A stretch of DNA of 64,000 bases from NCBI GenBank assembly GCA_028274465.1, contig CM051457.1, positions 73,630,496 through 73,694,495 of the forward strand. The letters run 5' to 3'. A program made the position numbers and the translations under genes. Below are positions 43,975 to 55,949 of the stretch, one piece after another. The first letter of the stretch is position 1. The number at the start of each line of letters is the position of its first letter. This stretch comes from Plantago ovata. Its lineage: Eukaryota > Streptophyta > Magnoliopsida > Lamiales > Plantaginaceae. Under the pieces are notes generated by a model that was given only the letters and a program-made list of their open reading frames with translations, was not told the origin of the DNA and made no database searches.

Positions 43975-44594
43975 GATCCATCTCAGAAAGAAGGTTTAGG
44001 TGCAACGTATGAAGGTGATGATGTAATACTCTTGAGTAAAGACAAATCACCAATCACCTTTGTTCGATTAAAGGCAAGATTATTAAAAGTAATCAGAAGT
44101 CCTTTGCTGACAAACCTGAATCGAGTAAGGTTGCTGAGACAAAAGCTCAGCACTCTCCGAAAGTGGACTTGGATTCAAAACCAAGCAAAGTCAACTCTTT
44201 CATGAGTATAAGCAAAGTCAACAAAGATACTTCAAAGAGATGAACAAAACCAAGCCTAAGAGTTCTGACAAAACTCAAAATGCTAGGACTAGAAGGAACC
44301 TTGCTAGAAAAGAACTTACTGAAAAGTATGTTCAGCAAAAGGGTCAACCAAGCAAGACACCACATTAGAAAGTGGACTTGATTAGCAATGATCAAAAGTC
44401 TTTCGGGTCTAAGCCCTCTAGTTCCTCAGCAAGTAGAAAACAAGTCAAAGTTGAAAAACTCAAGACTTGGGTTTCCAGTGGACGTTTTCTTGAACATGTT
44501 AATGGACATCCAATATTGGATAATTAACTTGTTTGCTCTTGATTGTGCAGACTTCAGCCACAGAGACAAACAATGCAATTTGACACTTTGACAG
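43975..44594 (+). pseudogene. SIRE gag-protease junction region
   Basis: Lysine- and serine-rich sequence (DPSQKEGLGATYEGDD at the left) leads to the protease part at 44595. No long open frame is visible. Assigned by position between gag-like and protease sequence. Confidence 0.5.
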
Positions 44595-46456
44595 TGGTTG
44601 TGGAAAGCACATGACGGGCAACAAGAAAAACCTTATAAACTATAGACGGTGGTCTAAAGGTCCAACAATAAGGTTTGCTGGTGGAGGATTTGGTTCTACT
44701 AAAGGTTATGGTGATGTGAAGTTAGGATGCATTACCATTTCGGGAGTTCTTTATGTAAAAAATCTTAAGTTTAACCTTTTCAGCATGAGTCAATTAGCTG
44801 ACAAAAGTTACTTCATCAAAATCAAATGAATGTAAACTTATTGACTTTGAGACAAATAAGGTTATTATGGTTGCTAGAAGATCAGGAGGTCTCTATACCA
44901 TAGATTGGTCTTCAGCAATCGTTGAAAAATGCCTTGTCTCAAATCATGATTGCCTTGCTGAAAAAGCATGGTTATGGCATAAACGAACAAGTCACCTAAA
45001 CTTCAAGACGCTGAATAAGCTGTCTAAAACGGCACTTGTGGTTGGATTACCTAAGGTTACTTTTAAGAAGGATGGTGTTTGCAATGCATGTCAGCAAGGA
45101 AAGCAAACCAAAACTTCTTTCAAGAACAAGGCAGTACTGTCAACTACAAAACCTTTACAACTCTTGCACATGGACTTGTTTGAATCTTCTTCAACAAGCT
45201 ATGCTGGCAAGAAGTATGGTCTGGTGGTGGTAGATGACTATTCAAGATTCACTTGGGTAGTATTTATCAAACACAAGTCTGAAACAAGGACTGAAATACC
45301 TAACTTGCTGAACAAGCTCGAAGTCATGAAAAATGACAAGGTAAAAGTCATAAGAACAGGCCATGGTACTTAGTTTGTAAACCAGTACGTAACTGAGTAT
45401 TGCACTTCAAAAGGCATACAACATCAGTTATCCTCAGTAAGGACACCTAAACAAAATGGTGTTGCTGAAAGGAAGAATCGTACCCTTAAGGAAGCAGCTA
45501 GAACGATGCTTGCTGACACTGAAATAAGTGAAGCTTATTGGGTTGAAGCGATTAATACTGTCTGCTTTACTCAAAATAGACGCTTGATAATTAAGGAATA
45601 CAACAAAACTCCTTATGAGTTATTTGTTGGAAGACCTCCTAACATCACCCATCTAAGAGTATTTGGTTGCAAATGCTTTGTTCTTAACAATGGTAGAGAA
45701 TACTTAAGAACATTTCAACCAAAGGCAGACGAAGTGATATTTCTTGGCTACTCCTTGCATAGTAAAGCTTATAGAGTTTACAACAAAAAGGCACAAAAGA
45801 TCGAAGAATCAGTGCATGTTGTATTCTATGAAAAATCACAAGGAGTCCCTGCTGAAGAAGAAATATCAGAATGTATGAAGAAATTACTCATACACGAGCA
45901 AAGAACTGAATCTGATGCTAGAAATATCAAATCAATTGAACTAAATGATGATTCTGACAATGACACTCCTTCCCCAAGTCATGACAAGATAAATATAGTT
46001 CATGATAAAGAATTTCCGGCGAAAGACGCGGTTGCTCCAGATGTTGCTGAAACTACGCCACTTCATGTGTCTGCTGACGAGTTACCTCAAACCAGCAATG
46101 CTGAACAAGCAGTTGCTGATGAACCAATTTTAGCAGAGACACAACAAGATACCAGTAGTACTGAACACGTACATGCTGAAGAGTCACATGCTGAAACGCA
46201 AACTTATCCAGATCCAAAGAGCAGAAAACATTTTAATAAGGGGATTAGAGAGCATCCCTCTATGGATATGATTGGTGATATTGACAAATGCCAAGTGACT
46301 AGATCCAAAGTATCTACTAATCAAGAACTTGCTGAAGAAGCAAACGTCATTGACGTAGAAGCTTTGTTCTCTTGCTTTGTTTCAGAAATTGAACCCAAGA
46401 CCATAGAAGAAGCTTTAAAGCATTCTGAATGGATCAAGGCAATCAAGAAGAACTAG
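44595..46456 (+). pseudogene. pol: SIRE pol: protease end, pre-integrase, integrase
   Basis: Motifs: SGCGKHMTGNKKNLINY; LYVKNLKFNLFSMSQLADK; LWHKRTSHLNFKTLNKLSK; VCNACQQGKQTKTSFK; LLHMDLFESSSTSYAGKKYG; VVDDYSRFTWVVFI; NKTPYELFVGRPPNITHLRV; and an acidic, Ala/Glu-rich linker (ADELPQTSNAEQAVADEP). It closely parallels S2 27107-28400 and 16794-17509 on the other strand. Broken. Confidence 0.82.
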
Positions 46457-47981
46457 ATCAATTTGAAAGGAACAAAGTCTTGAAACTTGTATCCCTTGTT
46501 GAAGGAAAGAAAGCAATTGGTATAAAGTGGGTGTTCAGAAACAAGCTGAGTGAGTTTGGAGAAGTAACAAGGAACAAAGCACGTTTAGTTGCTCAAGGTT
46601 ACTGACAGACTAAAGGATTTGACTATGTTGAGTCTTATGCACCAGTCGTAAGATTGGATGCTATTAGACTCTTCTTAGCCTTTGCTGCTCATAATGACTT
46701 CATTGTTTATCAAATGAATGTTAAAAGTGCATTCCTAAATGGTGAACTTGCTGAAGAAGTCTACCTAGAACAACCCCCTGGCTTTGAACTTCCCTCAGAA
46801 ACCAAGATGGTATACAAGCTTCAGAAAGCTGTATATGGTCTAAAGCAAGCACCAAGAGCTTGGCATGATACATTAGCTACGTTCTTGCTGGATAATGGTT
46901 TCAAGAAAGGTAAAGTTGAAAAAACCTTATTTACCATGAACCATGATGGTAAAATACTCTTAGTCCAGATTTATGTGGATGACATAATATTTGGATCTAA
47001 GGACAAGCAACTTTGTGATGATTTTGCCAAACTCATGACAAACAAGTTTGAAATGAGTATGATGGGCAACTTTGTGATGATTTTGCCAAACTCATGACAA
47101 ACAAGTTTGAAATGAGTATGATGGGCAAATTGAATTATTTCCTAGGATTTCAAGTCAAGCAACTCAAAGATGGAATATTCATAAATCAAGAAAGTATGCA
47201 AAGGAAATGCTCATAAAGTTAAGGGTCAAAGAGGAAGAAAAACCTGAAAAGATCTCCATGAGCGTTGGCACCAAATTGGGCTATACTAAACAAGATAAAA
47301 GTGTTGATGAACACAAGTATAGGAAGCTCATTGGTTCCTTGTTGTATCTAACAGCAAGTAGGTCTGACATTCAGTATGTTGTTTGTGTGTGTGCAAGATT
47401 CCAATCTGATCCAAGAGAATCACACTACAAAAAGGCACTCAAGATACTGAAATATGTCAAAGGTACAGTCAATGTTGGATTATGGTATCCAAAAGATTCT
47501 AGATTGGAATTGGTTGGTTATTCTGATGCTGATCATGGAGGATCAACTCTTGATGAAAAAAGTACTTCTGGAACTTGTCAGTTTCTAGGTACAAGATTAA
47601 TATCATGGTTCAGCAAGAAGCAAACCTGTGTTGCTAATTCATCCACTGAATCTGAATACATTGCGGCTGGTTATTGCACAGCTCAAATCCTATGGATTCA
47701 ACAACAATTAAGAGATTATGGTATTTCTGCAAAGAAAACACCAATCTTTTGTGATAATACAAGTGTTATTTCTATCACGCAAAATCCTAAGTTCCACTCA
47801 AAGGACAAAGTACATTGATATTAGACATCATTTCATTAGAGATCATGTGGAAACAGGAGACATTGAGGTTGTAAAAGTAGGTATTGATGATCAACTTGCT
47901 GACATCTTTACCAAGCCTCTACCAGATAATAGGTTCGCAATGCTAAGGTATAACCTTGGATTGATTGAACTACCTCAATAA
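46457..47981 (+). pseudogene. pol: SIRE pol: RT and RNase H
   Basis: RT motifs KSAFLNGELAEEVYLEQPPGF (split by convention), VYGLKQAPRAW and YVDDIIFGS are followed by the connection (IGSLLYLTASRSDIQYVV; YSDADHGGSTLDEKS) and RNase H (NSSTESEYIAAGYC; FCDNTSVISITQNP; LADIFTKPLPDNRF). It ends about 990 bases before ORF3. Broken. Confidence 0.84.
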
Positions 47982-48968
47982 AAAGGGATACATTTGGTGG
48001 ATTGCTGAAACAGGTATTCAACAAGCCAATGGTTGCTTAAAGGCTATTTGTTCCTTAAAAAGTTCCTTCCACTGACTTCTCTAAAAAGAAATGACTGTAC
48101 ACTAAAATGTTTGCTGAAACAGGCATTCAAGAAGTAATTCCTTCAAACCGGGTATTTGTTATGAAACTTGATCATTTGCTGAGACGGGAACTCAGTAAGA
48201 AAACTTCAAAGATTGCTGAAACTGGCATTCAGACAATCAAGGATACTGAATCAAGTATTCAAGTATCAAAAGAAAAATATCAGACGGGAACTCAGCAAAG
48301 AGCAAAAATACTTCTCAGATTTTACCTAAGGATATCTCAATATAAAAAGAATTTGCTGAGACGGGAACTCAGAAATATCTTTTACCCTAAAGAAAAATGA
48401 GATATTTGATTAAGGGGGAATTTTCAGCAAATACAAGGCTTGTTACTTGAAAAGGTAATTGTTAAAGTCAGATTGGATAAAATCGCTGAAAAGAGTCTTC
48501 TATACTTCAGCAAGCAATTAGTGTTGGAGTAAAAGAGATCAAATCCCGTAAATCAAGGTAAAATCAATTTGTGACGTTAATCATGGCACTGATAAACTCG
48601 TTGTAAATCATGACATGAAATACAATCGTGGCCATTGATTTTAAAGCAGTTGATGATCCAACGGTTAATATTACAAAGAGAAAGTATGCTCTGACGGTTT
48701 TGTGTTAGTGGTCCACTACGCATTTAATGCAAAGGCTCCACTAACTCAATGAATCTCTGTTTTACCCTTGCTGAGAACTCAAAACCAATGAGCTTCTCAC
48801 ATAACAGAGACACTATATAAATGAAGAGTTAGAGAAAGAGAAAATTCCTTAACTCACATTTCCTTTCTCAGCAAAAATTTCTAGCATGTGCTCTGATTTA
48901 CTGTACCTCCGGTCAAAACGAAAAGTCTCTTTTTCGTACACTCTCAACCCTTACCTACTATATAAGAA
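47982..48968 (+). other. pol-ORF3 spacer with mini-hairpin array
   Basis: Non-coding by appearance. Seven mini inverted repeats lie at 48005, 48114, 48179, 48216, 48246, 48281 and 48356 (form CTGAG-ACGGGAA-CTCAG or CTGAA-N7-TTCAG; the sixth is partial). The last 100 bases before ORF3 (48860-48968) are pyrimidine-rich and could hold a subgenomic start or splice acceptor; not shown. Confidence 0.6.
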
Positions 48969-49941
48969 ATGGCTCCCAAGAGACAATCATCTAAGACCAC
49001 CAAGTCCTCAAAGGCAAACAGTGCAGGAAAAAGCACTGCTCCTACTCCGACTGAAACTCCGGTGAAAAACACGGTGAAAATCGTGTTGGCCAATAACCGC
49101 ATAACTGGAAGACCCATGCCTCCTGCATATCTTGACATTGCAAAGTGTGAACAGATGATCCAATGGGGAGGATTGCAAAAGAGAAGTATATCAGATAGTT
49201 ATACTTCTATGAACAAGATTTGGACGAAGAAAACGTAGAGGCGTTGAATTACATAAATCAACAAGGCCTACTTTTCTTCATTACTGCTCGCACTAAGAAA
49301 GTGAGCATGCTGGACACTATGGAATACTACAACAATGCAGAAATCCAAACCCTTACTGATGGACAAGGAGTCACTGAAAAAGTGATTTCTACCACAGTTC
49401 AAGGAGAGCAAATCATCCTGAAATGGATTAATTTAGCTAACATCTTTTAGATTTCAACTACTGGAACTGAAGATGACATCACTGCCACTGATGAAGAAAT
49501 TGAAGCCTTATTCTGTGATGTCAGAAGCGAAAGGATGAAGAAAGGAGAAATTTCTCCCGTGACTTGGAATAAGCACATAAAGAGGAAGCATCTCTGCCAT
49601 TGACTTGATCTAGTAGCTCTGCTACTCATCAAAGTTCTTGACTCCCAAGTTGGAGGAATTGACCAAGTAGGCCTGAGAAGGTGGCCTTTGCTGATGCATA
49701 TCTATGAGAGCAAAACTGACATTAACTGGGCTAAGTACATTTTTAACAGGCTTGTTGATTGTGTTACAAAGTTCAAGGTCAAGGTTGAAGACAACACAGT
49801 CTCACCTTCCCTTCCAGTAATGTATGGATTGAAAATATGATACAACCTTGAAAATTTCAGGATTCAACTGAGAAACCCATTGCCGATTAAGAAATCAGTA
49901 TGCAATGTGGGAAGAGCTTTCTACTTGTTGAATGGACCTAA
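48969..49941 (+). pseudogene. SIRE ORF3, N-terminal part
   Basis: Starts MAPKRQSSKTTKSSKANSAGK, matching S2 ORF3 at 13317, and continues through RPMPPAYLDIAKCEQM, GLLFFITARTKKVSMLD and DGQGVTEKVISTT to WPLLMHIYESKTDINW and FYLLNGPKVV. The solo Athila LTR follows. Several breaks. Function unknown; called env-like only by its place after pol in the SIRE lineage. Confidence 0.72.
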
Positions 49942-49946
49942 GGTTG

Positions 49947-51211
49947 TGATGAACGTTGGATTGTCGGGTTCCAACTTAATCAAATAAATTTGTATTTAGC
50001 CAAAGGCAATTCACAACTACAACGAAAACCGTAGTGTAGCAGTGGAATAACCTCGAGTGTCGATCTCTAAGGACTATAACTAGCTTTATCTAATCTAACT
50101 TTAGAATATAAAAACAACAGATGACTTAGCAAAGGCTTTTCTTAACAGATAATGGAGATTGGTGATAGTATGGTCATTCAAAGCATAGCAGGTTAAAAAT
50201 CATGCATAAATTCCCCGGTTTTGCATAGAGATCTTTGATCAATGAGTTGTCCAGTTGTAATTAGTCAACACTACGAAGATATAGATTTAGATAGATCAAA
50301 GATCAATGAATTTTCTAATTGTGTTCCGTAATTATTCAACACTACGAAGATAGAGATTTAGATAGATCAAAGAAATAAAGCAATAACTCTAGGTATAATG
50401 CGCGATATAGCCATTAGCATAATTATCAACCCTTCGCCAAGAAATCACATACTATCACCAACGAGAAGTTTAGCTACTCATAGTTGTCATGCAATCAACA
50501 AAAATCATACCACGAATGAATGAAAACATGATGAAAGATATATAAATATAAATAGAAAAATTGTAAGATACAATGTTACCGAAGGTTGTCAATCTCCGAA
50601 GAATCGCGATCTTACAAGCTCCAAAACGCTAAGAAAAAGTATCTCCTACACTAAGAACCCTCAGAATAGGCTCTGGAGAATTCCTACCTAAAACTACTGA
50701 GAAAGGTGAGAGAAAAGGTCTGGAAAAGTATGAAAAACGGAGAAAACTGAGTTCATATATATAGGCATTCGAATTGTGTGGGGCGAAGGGCCCCACACAC
50801 CGGGCGATTCGCCTGGTGTGGGGCGATTCGCCCCACGTCCCGGGCGACTCGCCCGGGAGTGTTTTTGGGCCCAAAATGCGTTTTCGACGCGTTTTTGGAT
50901 TTCTTCCCCTTTTCGGACTCGGTTTCTGCCTTCTAGTGACCTTTTAGCCTTCAGACTCGACCCTTAGACTTCAAATCCTATCCGGAATCTTTCAGATACT
51001 CCAATTAGGCTTCTGGAACACCAATTCCTTGTCTACTTCAATATAATTGCCCGGAAAACCTCGTTTTTCAACCAAAACCTGTAAAATAAAAACTAAAGGG
51101 AAACGTGACACTATTCTAATAAAATGCACTAAAATATAGCTAAATTAACATAGAGGATAGCTAAAATAGGTGAAAAAGATTCAAATGAAAGTGTAAAATA
51201 CACATTCATCA
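49947..51211 (-). mobile_element. Solo Athila-type LTR with TSD GGTTG
   Basis: TGATGAACGTTGG...CACATTCATCA, 1265 bp, flanked by GGTTG at 49942-49946 and 51212-51216 inside SIRE ORF3. The palindrome cluster is at 50778-50856. Somewhat diverged from the ATH1/ATH2 LTRs. Confidence 0.92.
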
Positions 51212-51216
51212 GGTTG

Positions 51217-52403
51217 CTGATAAAAAGTCAAAGAAAGCAACAACTGCAAATGCTGTTGAGACTGATAATCAGTCTAGTAATACAGCAGCTGCAAATGTTG
51301 TAGAAACTGATCAGCAATCTAGGAATACAACAGCTGCAAATGTTGCTGAGAATGCAACAGCTGCAGATGTTGCTGCTGATACTGTTGCGGTTGCTGACAC
51401 TACTGCACCCAGCAAGAGATCCAAGAAAAAGAGGAAAGCTGATGATGACACTCAAACTGCAGCTTCATCAGCTGATCCTATCCCTAAGAAGGCAAGGACA
51501 AAGACCTTCCCAAGAAATAAAACAACGGCAAGAAAGTCCGTTCCAATTGTCCATGTCAATCAGGATGATGACGTTCCAGTGGTTGCTGAAACGCAAGCCA
51601 CTGTAGTAGATGTTGCTGAAGTGTTTGCAGAAGCCTTCAGAAATCCAATTAACTTGGATTCATCTTCTGAAGCAAGACCACAAGGCAGTGGAAATGAAAA
51701 TCCTGCCTTAGAATGTTTAGAAGATGTCTACATAGTAGATAATCTTGATGATAACACTCTGGAACCAGCAAGTGACATTGATGCAGATTTAAGAAAAGCT
51801 GCACTTGCTGAAAGTGTTGCAGAAGAGACCGTTGCTGAAATAGCAACTAGTCCAGTCCGAAAAATTACTGAAGTTGCAATTGCTGAAGAACCAGTTGCTG
51901 AGACTGCAATGGTTCAAGTCCAAGAGGTTGCTGAAACACAACAAGAGACATTGTTCGACGACGCATCTCATGATACTGAGAATATTAGACCAAGTTCACC
52001 GATAACTTCTATTGAAAAAGTCCAACTGGTGCTGACTGACCTAAGCCAGCAAATGGACATGGAGATTGATGACAACTCCAATAAGTCAGTAGACCTGTTC
52101 ATGACAAGTAGTGAACTTAAAGGTCTACATGTCTCTGCTCAACTTGTCAATTCAGAGACAAGGGAGATTGTTGAATCTGCACAGCCTTCTCAGTTAGAGC
52201 AAGAGAAGAAGTCTGCTGAAGAACAAGTCCCAGATAATGAAGATGTTATCAATGCTGAAAGGAATGAGTCACCACCTGCCCTTCTTCATCAGGTAGTTAA
52301 CTCAGATATAAGCAAAACTTCACTATATGAAACTTTATCTTTAGCTAATATAATTATTTCTTTACAGACTTCTCAAGAAACAAGTCAGAAGATATTCTTT
52401 TAT
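51217..52403 (+). pseudogene. SIRE ORF3, middle part (Ala/Val/Glu-rich repeats)
   Basis: Highly repetitive coding sequence: a lysine-rich KRSKKKRKADDD patch near 51415 lies between degenerate VAE/VAET repeats (AVADTTAPSK; VAEETVAEIATSP; IAEEPVAETAMVQ), each VAE written GTTGCTGA(A). The 277-residue frame 51579-52412 is the longest piece, and its last few residues come from T sequence. The junction with the T LTR shares CTTTTATCATGG with both parents, so a microhomology-type join is likely. Confidence 0.7.
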
Positions 52404-52865
52404 CATGGTTGATTCAACAGACAGATTTTATATCATTCTTTCTACTAGTTTTCTTAGAGAAAATAAAAAGCTCTCCCCTACCTCCATACCAGTCACGTGC
52501 GCGCCACCTACCGGAGGAAAACGCCGCCCCATCTTCTTGGCCACATAAAGAATATCCTAGCATTCTTTCCGATAAGTTGTTCATCCGTGGATACCAAGGT
52601 TGAGGTTCAAGGAGTTGGAAACTAAATTTCATTGTCTTGCAGATAATCAAAGTATTGTAGATATCTTCGACTTCGACGAAGGAGAAGATTCACCGGACTA
52701 TTACGAAGACTTGGTACCTGTGCTTACTTTTGGAGTATTGTAAATCTTCTAATTGACTTGTTTACATATATACGCTATATACATGATCAATTAACCTGCA
52801 TGTTAAGAAAATTTTTGAAATTCCGCTGCGTACCCTAGGGGTAACTCTGACCGTATTTTCTTACA
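52404..52865 (+). repeat. T LTR, last 462 bp
   Basis: Equals the end of the full T LTR from ATCATGGTTGATTC on (compare 60199) and ends TTTTCTTACA before the primer site. Confidence 0.88.
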
Positions 52866-52866
52866 G

Positions 52867-52879
52867 TGGTATCAGAGCC
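52867..52879 (+). other. Primer binding site of T2
   Basis: TGGTATCAGAGCC, initiator Met tRNA type, one base after the LTR. Confidence 0.9.
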
Positions 52880-53156
52880 TGGTTAATTGATTACGTATAT
52901 ACGTATATATGTTGTATGATTTTGTAGTTTATGTGGATGCAATTGATTCTATGATTAATTCGATTTTCAAAAAGTTTTGTTTTTATATAAATTTAGAATT
53001 TATAATTTTCAAAAAAAATAAAATTTTTTTTATATATATAAGTTACCGGCTGCCTGCGCGACGCAGGCGCCCGCCGCCTGATATAAGTGACCGGCCGCCT
53101 GCGCGATGCAGGCGGCCGCAGGCACGTTAGGGGACGGGGCTTGGTCCCGTCCCGTA

Positions 53157-53276
<120 letters not shown>

Positions 53277-53732
53277 TCCCGGGTTGGACCCAAAATCGAA
53301 TTTTGAAAATTTTGAGGATCGAATTTTATATTTGGAATATAAATACAATTTAATTGTAATTATTTGTAACTAGAGGAGTTAAATTTAATTATTATAAAGT
53401 TAAGGGGCTTATTTGTGATTTATCAATTTGTTGTTTATTACAAATAAGTCCTTCTACTTTTGAATTTTAGATTTAACACCTCCAAGGTTTCGAAAATTAT
53501 AATTGAGTCCTTCGGCTTTTCGAAAATTGCTACTTGGTCAATAGAATTTTCAATTTTTCAATCTAGTCCAAATTTTCAATTTTTTCATAGAGATTATAAG
53601 TATGGGATTATAATTTTCATAATGAAGTTATGAAGTCATTTGGCATCCACATAGGCTACTACTTGTTTGTTTGCTCGATATGCTATTGTTTGACAATGCA
53701 TGTTTAAATACCATGTATTTTACTTTCCGTTC

Positions 53733-53901
53733 GACCGCTATGCATGCGAGGGTAGGCGGCGCCCTCTTATTTGTCGGACCGCATATTTTATGTATGGGTA
53801 GGCGGCGCCCATTATGTGCTTGACCGCGTTTAGAACTAGAATGGATAGACGACATCCATTACGTGTAGACCGCTCATGCATGATGGGTAGGCGGCGCCCT
53901 T
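53733..53901 (+). ncRNA. Four-hairpin array in T2 leader
   Basis: Hairpins at 53748-53766, 53794-53812, 53841-53859 (loop AGACGAC) and 53883-53901. GACCGC precedes each at 53733, 53777, 53822 and 53868. Stems as in T1. Confidence 0.6.
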
Positions 53902-54455
53902 ATTTGTTTGTAGATGACTGATAACAAGCTACAAGCCCCAACCAATATATGTGCAGAAATATATATATGTATGTATTTCTGAGATGCTTTCCATGGGGTG
54001 CTTTAATTCTGAACTTTCATTGCGTTTCCCTGTATTGGCGACCTCGTCTTGCAGACTCGTAGTGATCGTCAGATTAGAGTAAGCCTATGGTTATAACTTA
54101 CTGCATATTGTATCTAGCGACCTCGATAGGTACAATATGTAGTGCATCGGGTTAAATTAGATTTAACACCCAAGAGTTGTGTGACGCAATTGGATAGTCC
54201 TACCGGTCATATTATGCTGTGCGACCATCCCCCGTTGGAGTATAACATAGTATGGATTTGGATCTTGGCCACTACGGTAACTTGTTGGACATTACCCGTA
54301 TGTTTGTTTTGGGGGCACGCATATGTGAAAATAGTGGGAGCTAAACAGCTAAAGGACCTTGTTGTTTAGTTATGTTGACTGTGTATTTAGAAATAGTATT
54401 TCAATAGTTGATTTATTATTTTCGTTTTATATTATTTCTCCTTAGGAAAATAGAA

Positions 54456-55949
54456 ATGACTATACCGTCCTCCGAGCTTATTGCCAACTTGGAGTTGCAA
54501 AAGCTAACAGGACCAAACTACGTGGATTGGATCCATGAGGTACGAAAGGTGCTATGGTACAACGAGGTTGAGTACGTCTTGGACGAACCTATCCCTCCAC
54601 CTCCTACTGAATTCACTACGGCAACCTATGATTGCTATTATGAAATGTCAGTGGAAAGGGCCGAGTTTGTAAAGAACTTGTTGCTGAATGCTATGTCTGA
54701 CAATATGGTTGGACCATGTCGAGACAAGGAACCATATGAGATTGTGAAATATCTCTCCTCGTTCTTGGATACTCCAAGGATGTGTGAAGGGTTCGAAGCT
54801 ATCAAGATCATGCTTATCCAAAGACTTGGGACAGAAGAGTTGTCGCCTGAACAAGTCAAGTCATTAATTGACTTTCTCTTACAACTTGTTGGATATGGCT
54901 TGGAGCTAGAAGCTAAGGCTTCCATTATCTTGATCGTGCAAAGATTGTTGCAATCTATTCAGAATCCCAATGTCGGGGTAGCAACAGAGTTGATTGCTGA
55001 GAGACTCATTGCCAACGAGTTCCTAAGGGTCAATCGTAGACCCAAAAGGAACAAGGGTGGCAAGAATGGGCGCAATCGTAAGATGGCTAAGTTTCGACTT
55101 AGGATGGAGATTTGTCTCTATTGCAAACTCAAGGGCCACTGGAAGAAAGATTGCCCTAAGCTAAGGGCAGATCAAGCTAAGAAGCCACCGACTTCTAGCT
55201 CAGGTATGTTTGTTATTGAAATTAACATGACTACTTTTGACTCCAATGGTTGGGTATTAGATACAGCCTATGGCTCACACATTTGTAATAATGTGCAGGA
55301 GTTAATTGATCACAGGCTAGTCAAGCAAGGTGAAATCGACTTGCATGTTGGGAACGGCAATCCAGTTGAAGCCAAACTCGTTGGACGCTGCAAGATAGAT
55401 TTACCTTCGGGACAATGTTTAGAACTTGATAATGTTTATTTTGTTCCATCCATTGTCAGAAATATTATTTCCATTCCATTGTTGGACAATTTGGGTTTTT
55501 TCTTTCGATTTGCTAATAATACTTGTTATTTTTCATTAAATGACCAGTATTATGGAAAAGCTCGCTTAGTGAATGGTTTATATATTTTGCAAAGTAGTCT
55601 ACCTTTATTTCAAATACATAACAAACAACCGTCTTCAAGTAGGAAGAATAATCCATCTTATCCATGGCATTGTCGGCTAGGCCATATCAATGAAACACGG
55701 ATTCAAAGACTAAGGAAGTTGGACTACTTAGAACCATTTGATTTTGAATCATATGGTACATGCGAATCATGTGTTAAGGGTAAGATGACGAACAAACCTT
55801 TTGTTGGACAAGGTGTTCGTGCCACTCGCTGCTTCGAGCTCATACATACCGATGTATGTGGACCCTTTAAAGTCCATGCGCGTGGGGTTATCCTTACTTC
55901 GTTACCTTTACTGACGATTTCTCAAGGTATGGATATATTTATCTTATGA
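54456..55949 (+). pseudogene. gag-pol: T2 gag (capsid type II), protease and GAG-pre-integrase
   Basis: The open frame starts MTIPSSELIANLELQ right after a leader identical in type to T1. The gag domain spans about residues 20-190 (LTGPNYVDWIHEVRKVLWY; EYVLDEPIPPP). The CCHC knuckle CLYCKLKGHWKKDC is near residue 225, followed by the protease region (WVLDTAYGSHICNN) and the pre-integrase zinc part (WHCRLGHINETRIQRLRKLD; CESCVKGKMTNKPF). The capsid half is strongly different from T1, while leader and post-knuckle parts match closely. Part of a broken element. Confidence 0.82.

Larger units (their letters stand above)
43975..52403 (+). mobile_element. SIRE/Maximus-like Copia pol and ORF3 (+), possible second half of S1
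   Basis: Plus-strand order: end of gag region, protease, pre-integrase, integrase, RT, RNase H, hairpin spacer, ORF3. No LTR is present at either end: the left end abuts an Athila scrap and the right end a truncated T LTR. It holds a solo Athila LTR at 49947-51211. It has many breaks (about eight or more). Orientation and content complement S1 at 1-2873 without overlap. Confidence 0.82.

Noticed and set aside
48969-52403. Viral envelope glycoprotein
   Set aside because: The position after pol suggests an env-like label, but I see no signal peptide, cysteine-rich ectodomain or transmembrane anchor; the sequence is basic at the head and Ala/Val/Glu-repeat-rich in the middle.
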